36,503 nucleotides of DNA, taken from Myxococcales bacterium (GTDB lineage Bacteria; Myxococcota_A; Polyangia; Polyangiales; Polyangiaceae). Positions 35,571 to 36,503 of the stretch are shown piece by piece; within the stretch, counting starts at the first letter, position 1; each line of letters begins with the position of its first letter. Under the pieces are notes generated by a model. That model was given only the letters and a program-made list of their open reading frames with translations, had not been told where the DNA came from and searched no databases. Both the position numbers and the translations under genes were made by a program. The stretch is taken from positions 1 through 36,503 of the forward strand of contig SHZB01000015.1 of assembly GCA_009692485.1 (NCBI GenBank). Direction: 5' to 3'.

Positions 35571-35773
35571 TCGCCGCCGTTGTCGTCGCCCACATCGTTG
35601 ACGCTGGGGATCTTGCGAATGTCTGCGCGCGCGAGCTTCCATGCGCGCTGCACGACCCACGAGAGCGACCGGTCAAGCCGCGCCGCCTCGTCCTTGATCT
35701 CCGCGAGCATCGTCTCGGGGAAATACAAGCTTTGTTTACGCTTGTCGCTTCGCTGCGTGCTTGAGTCCGCCAT
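35567..35773 (-). CDS. Very small KQSLYFPE-type protein (68 aa), probably DNA-binding
   Basis: Start ATG at 35773, with GAAGAGAGGG just before it. Contains KQSLYFPETMLAEIKDEAARL, then DRSLSWVVQRAWKLAR, the pattern of a ribbon-helix-helix-like fold and the same as a small family of unknown function I recall from myxobacteria (TIGR04563). Ribbon-helix-helix proteins bind DNA as dimers and often autoregulate. Its stop overlaps the GTG of the hydrolase gene, so it is first of a three-gene operon. The 144 bp upstream hold an imperfect 15-bp repeat (GCCACATGAAARC, near 35830 and 35844) and no gene. Confidence 0.75.
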   Translation of the reverse strand: MADSSTQRSDKRKQSLYFPETMLAEIKDEAARLDRSLSWVVQRAWKLARADIRKIPSVNDVGDDNGGE

Positions 35774-35917
35774 AACCCTCTCTTCGCCCCTGTCGCCCCA
35801 CCAAATATCGCAGTGTGGGCAATTACGCCACATGAAAGCTGGCCACATGAAAACAGGCCGTGACGCCCGCAAATCGAGCGAGCGTGGCCTCAAAACGCAG
35901 CGCCGAACTTTCGGCCG

Positions 35918-36503
35918 CTACTGCTTGGCGAGGGTGAGCGTGGCGGCGCGGACGATTGCGCCGTCGCCGCTCGAGGTGCGTAGCGTTGCGTCGAGTTTCG
36001 CCCCTGTCGCCGTGCCGAGGAGCACGCCGCGCATGAGGTCGGGCTCGTCTGTGTTTTTGGGCGCGAGGCCCGCGCGAAGGGTGACGTCCTCGATGCGACC
36101 GCGCACATCGAGCTCGCCGAGCGCTCCGGCGAAGGTGCCAGTCACGGCACCATCAGGTGCCACGGTGAGCTGAGCGGTGCCAGCCCCGAGTCGCGCGCCA
36201 CCGTCCTTTTTCCAGGCCGGCCACGGGTGGCTTTTCGGCAAGCTCACTTGGCCCGTTACCGCCGTGAAGCTCCCGCTCCAAACGCCGGTGAAGGGGGACT
36301 TCGTCGTAGCGTCGTCCGGCTTTGAGTCCAAGGACTCTGCGGATTGCGACGGCTGAGCGTGCGGACCATCGACGGCGGAGGTTGCCTTTGCCGCAGCGCC
36401 GGTATTGCCATGAGCGCCGGTATTGCCATGAGCGCCGGTATTGCCATGAGCGCCGGTATTGCCATGAGCGCCGGTATTGCCATGAGCGCCGGTATTGGCA
36501 TCA
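35918..36503 (-). CDS. Protein with Gly-Asn-Thr-Gly-Ala-His repeats, 5' end beyond window
   Basis: The frame is open to the right edge. About 195 residues are visible. The first ~35 are tandem GNTGAH units from an 18-bp repeat, then a Ser/Gln/Ala linker, then about 135 residues ending AATLTLAKQ. This C-terminal part (FTGVWSGSFTAVTG, GAVTGTFAGALGELDVRG, ATLRTSSGDGAIVRAATL) looks like repeated beta strands with a small beta-barrel or lipocalin-like feel. A TTG at 36331 is the first start-type codon inside, but the open upstream frame and repeats argue that the true start lies outside. Probably exported; unknown family. Confidence 0.65.
   Translation of the reverse strand, partial: DANTGAHGNTGAHGNTGAHGNTGAHGNTGAHGNTGAAAKATSAVDGPHAQPSQSAESLDSKPDDATTKSPFTGVWSGSFTAVTGQVSLPKSHPWPAWKKDGGARLGAGTAQLTVAPDGAVTGTFAGALGELDVRGRIEDVTLRAGLAPKNTDEPDLMRGVLLGTATGAKLDATLRTSSGDGAIVRAATLTLAKQ
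36398..36503. repeat. 18-bp tandem repeat, at least 5.9 copies
   Basis: Units GCCGGTATTGCCATGAGC start at 36398 and recur every 18 bp to the edge; the last, partial copy has two base changes. In frame in the partial minus-strand gene. Confidence 0.95.

Overview
This window is GC-rich chromosomal DNA with tightly packed genes, and it most likely comes from a myxobacterium (Myxococcota, Sorangiineae/Polyangiales type). The evidence is indirect but consistent. There are several Cys-rich lipoproteins, including one ending in a CC-x3-WD-x2-C motif. There is a 2,608-residue TPR-type protein, a very small KQSLYFPE-type protein that I associate with myxobacteria, a SUMF1-fold lipoprotein and an orphan histidine kinase. 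I see no rRNA, tRNA, insertion sequence, phage gene or CRISPR array, and most of the recognisable genes are core metabolism or cell envelope.

Layout. At 1-4.2 kb there is the end of a copper-monooxygenase-like protein, a minus-strand alpha/beta-hydrolase lipoprotein, and a plus-strand Cys-rich lipoprotein. The lipoprotein has a sigma54-like promoter and upstream palindromes. At 4.2-12.0 kb one giant minus-strand repeat protein fills the region. At 12.2-16.1 kb is a translationally coupled plus-strand operon: a VanW-family protein, CoaBC (coenzyme A synthesis) and a CPBP intramembrane protease with a Ser/Asp/Asn-repeat N-terminus. At 16.2-17.5 kb are a YebC/TACO1 protein (minus) and a small Cys-rich lipoprotein (plus).

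From 32.5 kb down to 17.6 kb, sixteen consecutive minus-strand genes follow one another. In transcription order they are: a small protein, prepilin peptidase, a WxxGxW-type protein, phosphomannomutase/phosphoglucomutase, PrmC, a 115-aa hypothetical, a HemX/CcsA-like membrane protein, glutamyl-tRNA reductase, an OmpA-like outer-membrane protein, GatB, PlsC-type acyltransferase, a Cys-rich lipoprotein, two tandem thioredoxin-fold HCCA-isomerase-like proteins, a small secreted protein, and D-Ala-D-Ala ligase. Several junctions overlap (TGATG or GTGA), so at least parts are co-transcribed. Heme (HemX-HemA), translation (GatB, PrmC), envelope (PlsC, Ddl) and sugar phosphate metabolism are mixed, as in housekeeping gene runs.

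At 32.6-36.5 kb are a plus-strand SUMF1-fold lipoprotein, then a three-gene overlapping minus-strand operon (small DNA-binding-like protein, alpha/beta hydrolase, orphan histidine kinase). The last gene is cut by the right edge and carries an 18-bp tandem repeat.

The most striking window-wide property is the number of unrelated short tandem duplications (units of 8, 12, 14, 18, 23, 33, 40, 45, 59 and 75 bp). Nearly all lie at gene boundaries or in gene ends. One of them appears to have set the stop codon of hemA.
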